Under the pieces are notes generated by a model. It saw only the letters and a program-made list of their open reading frames with translations, did no database searches and was not told where the DNA came from. From Thermosulfurimonas sp. F29 (GTDB lineage Bacteria; Desulfobacterota; Thermodesulfobacteria; Thermodesulfobacteriales; Thermodesulfobacteriaceae): 64,000 nt of DNA. The stretch's first letter is position 1, and each line of letters opens with the position of its first letter. The stretch covers positions 124,001 through 188,000 of the forward strand of contig NZ_JAIFYA010000003.1 in NCBI RefSeq assembly GCF_019688735.1, read 5' to 3'. Below, piece after piece: positions 63,732 through 64,000 of this stretch. The translations under genes and the position numbers were made by a program.

Positions 63732-64000
63732 TTATTACGGGGATATTCTTCAAGAAATCTACCGGCGACTTTTCCGGCACTTCGGTCCGCAGCACTGGTG
63801 GCCTGCGGAAAGCCCCTTCGAGGTCTGCGTGGGGGCCATACTCACCCAGAACACCAACTGGCGCAATGTGGAAAGGGCCATCGAAAACCTTAAAGCCCGA
63901 AACCTGCTCTCCCCGCAGGCCCTCTATGAACTTCCAGAAGATCTTTTGGCCGAACTTATTCGCCCGGCCGGGTACTTCCGGGTGAAGGCGCGGCGTCTCG
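63724..64000 (+). CDS. HhH-GPD DNA glycosylase, EndoIII/MagIII-like (partial, runs off the window)
   Basis: The first 92 residues: ILQEIYRRLFRHFG, WWPAESPFEVCVGAILTQNTNWRNVERAIENL and the following helix. The WWPA and GAILTQNT style resembles the MagIII branch (3-methyladenine glycosylase of EndoIII type). The catalytic region is beyond the edge. It begins ATGAG inside the last codons of the fusion gene (8-base overlap). Confidence 0.88.
   Translation, partial: MSSYYGDILQEIYRRLFRHFGPQHWWPAESPFEVCVGAILTQNTNWRNVERAIENLKARNLLSPQALYELPEDLLAELIRPAGYFRVKARRL

Overview
The window comes from a strictly bacterial, GC-rich chromosome of a dissimilatory sulfur-metabolising anaerobe. The key evidence is a complete sat - (small unknown gene) - aprB - aprA - qmoA - qmoB - qmoC block at 24.0-33.3 kb on the minus strand. 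Together with the ancestral tRNA-tuf-rpmG-tRNA-Trp-secE-nusG-rplKAJL-rpoBC order, a separate HypE and HypD, an AMMECR1-type radical SAM gene, lipid-A type heptose kinase and Mpl (Gram-negative wall recycling), this points to a Desulfobacterota / Thermodesulfobacteriota relative (Thermosulfurimonas- or Thermodesulfatator-like). That placement is inference from gene content and protein style; no search was run.

Layout. 0-3.5 kb (minus): Rrf2 Fe-S regulator, threonine synthase, chemoreceptor. 3.5-10.7 kb (mostly plus): class I fumarate hydratase beta subunit, UPF0280, a CDF metal exporter, a HIT protein (minus), then amrS-hypE, tyrS-dus and a small membrane protein. 10.7-23.9 kb (minus): the transcription/translation super-cluster, read as tRNA-Tyr, tRNA-Gly, tRNA-Thr, tuf, rpmG, tRNA-Trp, secE, nusG, rplK, rplA, L10 leader, rplJ, rplL, rpoB, rpoC. 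24-33.3 kb (minus): the sulfate/APS reduction operon, with a consensus promoter in front of sat. 33.4-37.2 kb (plus): mobA and a two-component pair (HD-GYP regulator and GAF histidine kinase). 37.1-38.9 kb (minus): hypD and a DUF72 gene. 38.9-42.1 kb (plus): rpsT, tRNA-Ala, alaS. 42.1-56 kb (minus): HU-like protein, two small membrane proteins, enolase, heptose kinase, recA, cold-shock protein, a DUF433/DUF5615 pair, then a tightly overlapping run gatB-mntA-hepT-mtnA-rex-obg-proB, and ispF-uvrC. 56-64 kb (plus, except one gene): EAL/HDOD protein, mpl, endonuclease V, ispD, an Ala-rich Lpp-like lipoprotein, an L,D-transpeptidase (minus), a cysteine synthase fused to a cysteinyl-tRNA synthetase, and the start of an EndoIII/MagIII-like glycosylase.

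How it works together. Sat activates sulfate to APS, AprBA reduces APS to sulfite and QmoABC connects it to the quinone pool. HypE, HypD and MobA indicate that hydrogenases and molybdo/tungsto-enzymes are made elsewhere in the genome. The most unusual items are: the CysM-like/CysRS fusion with altered HIGH and KMSKS signatures; an Lpp-like coiled-coil lipoprotein ending in Arg-Lys beside an ErfK-type L,D-transpeptidase; an EF-Tu with a four-cysteine cluster and foreign-looking codon use; a near-identical 19-bp palindrome upstream of amrS and gatB; a consensus promoter whose predicted first transcribed bases form an intrinsic terminator hairpin in front of the tRNA-tuf operon; and an unrecognised small protein inside the sulfate-reduction operon. 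No rRNA, CRISPR array, insertion sequence or prophage was seen, and no stretch longer than about 300 bases lacks a gene.
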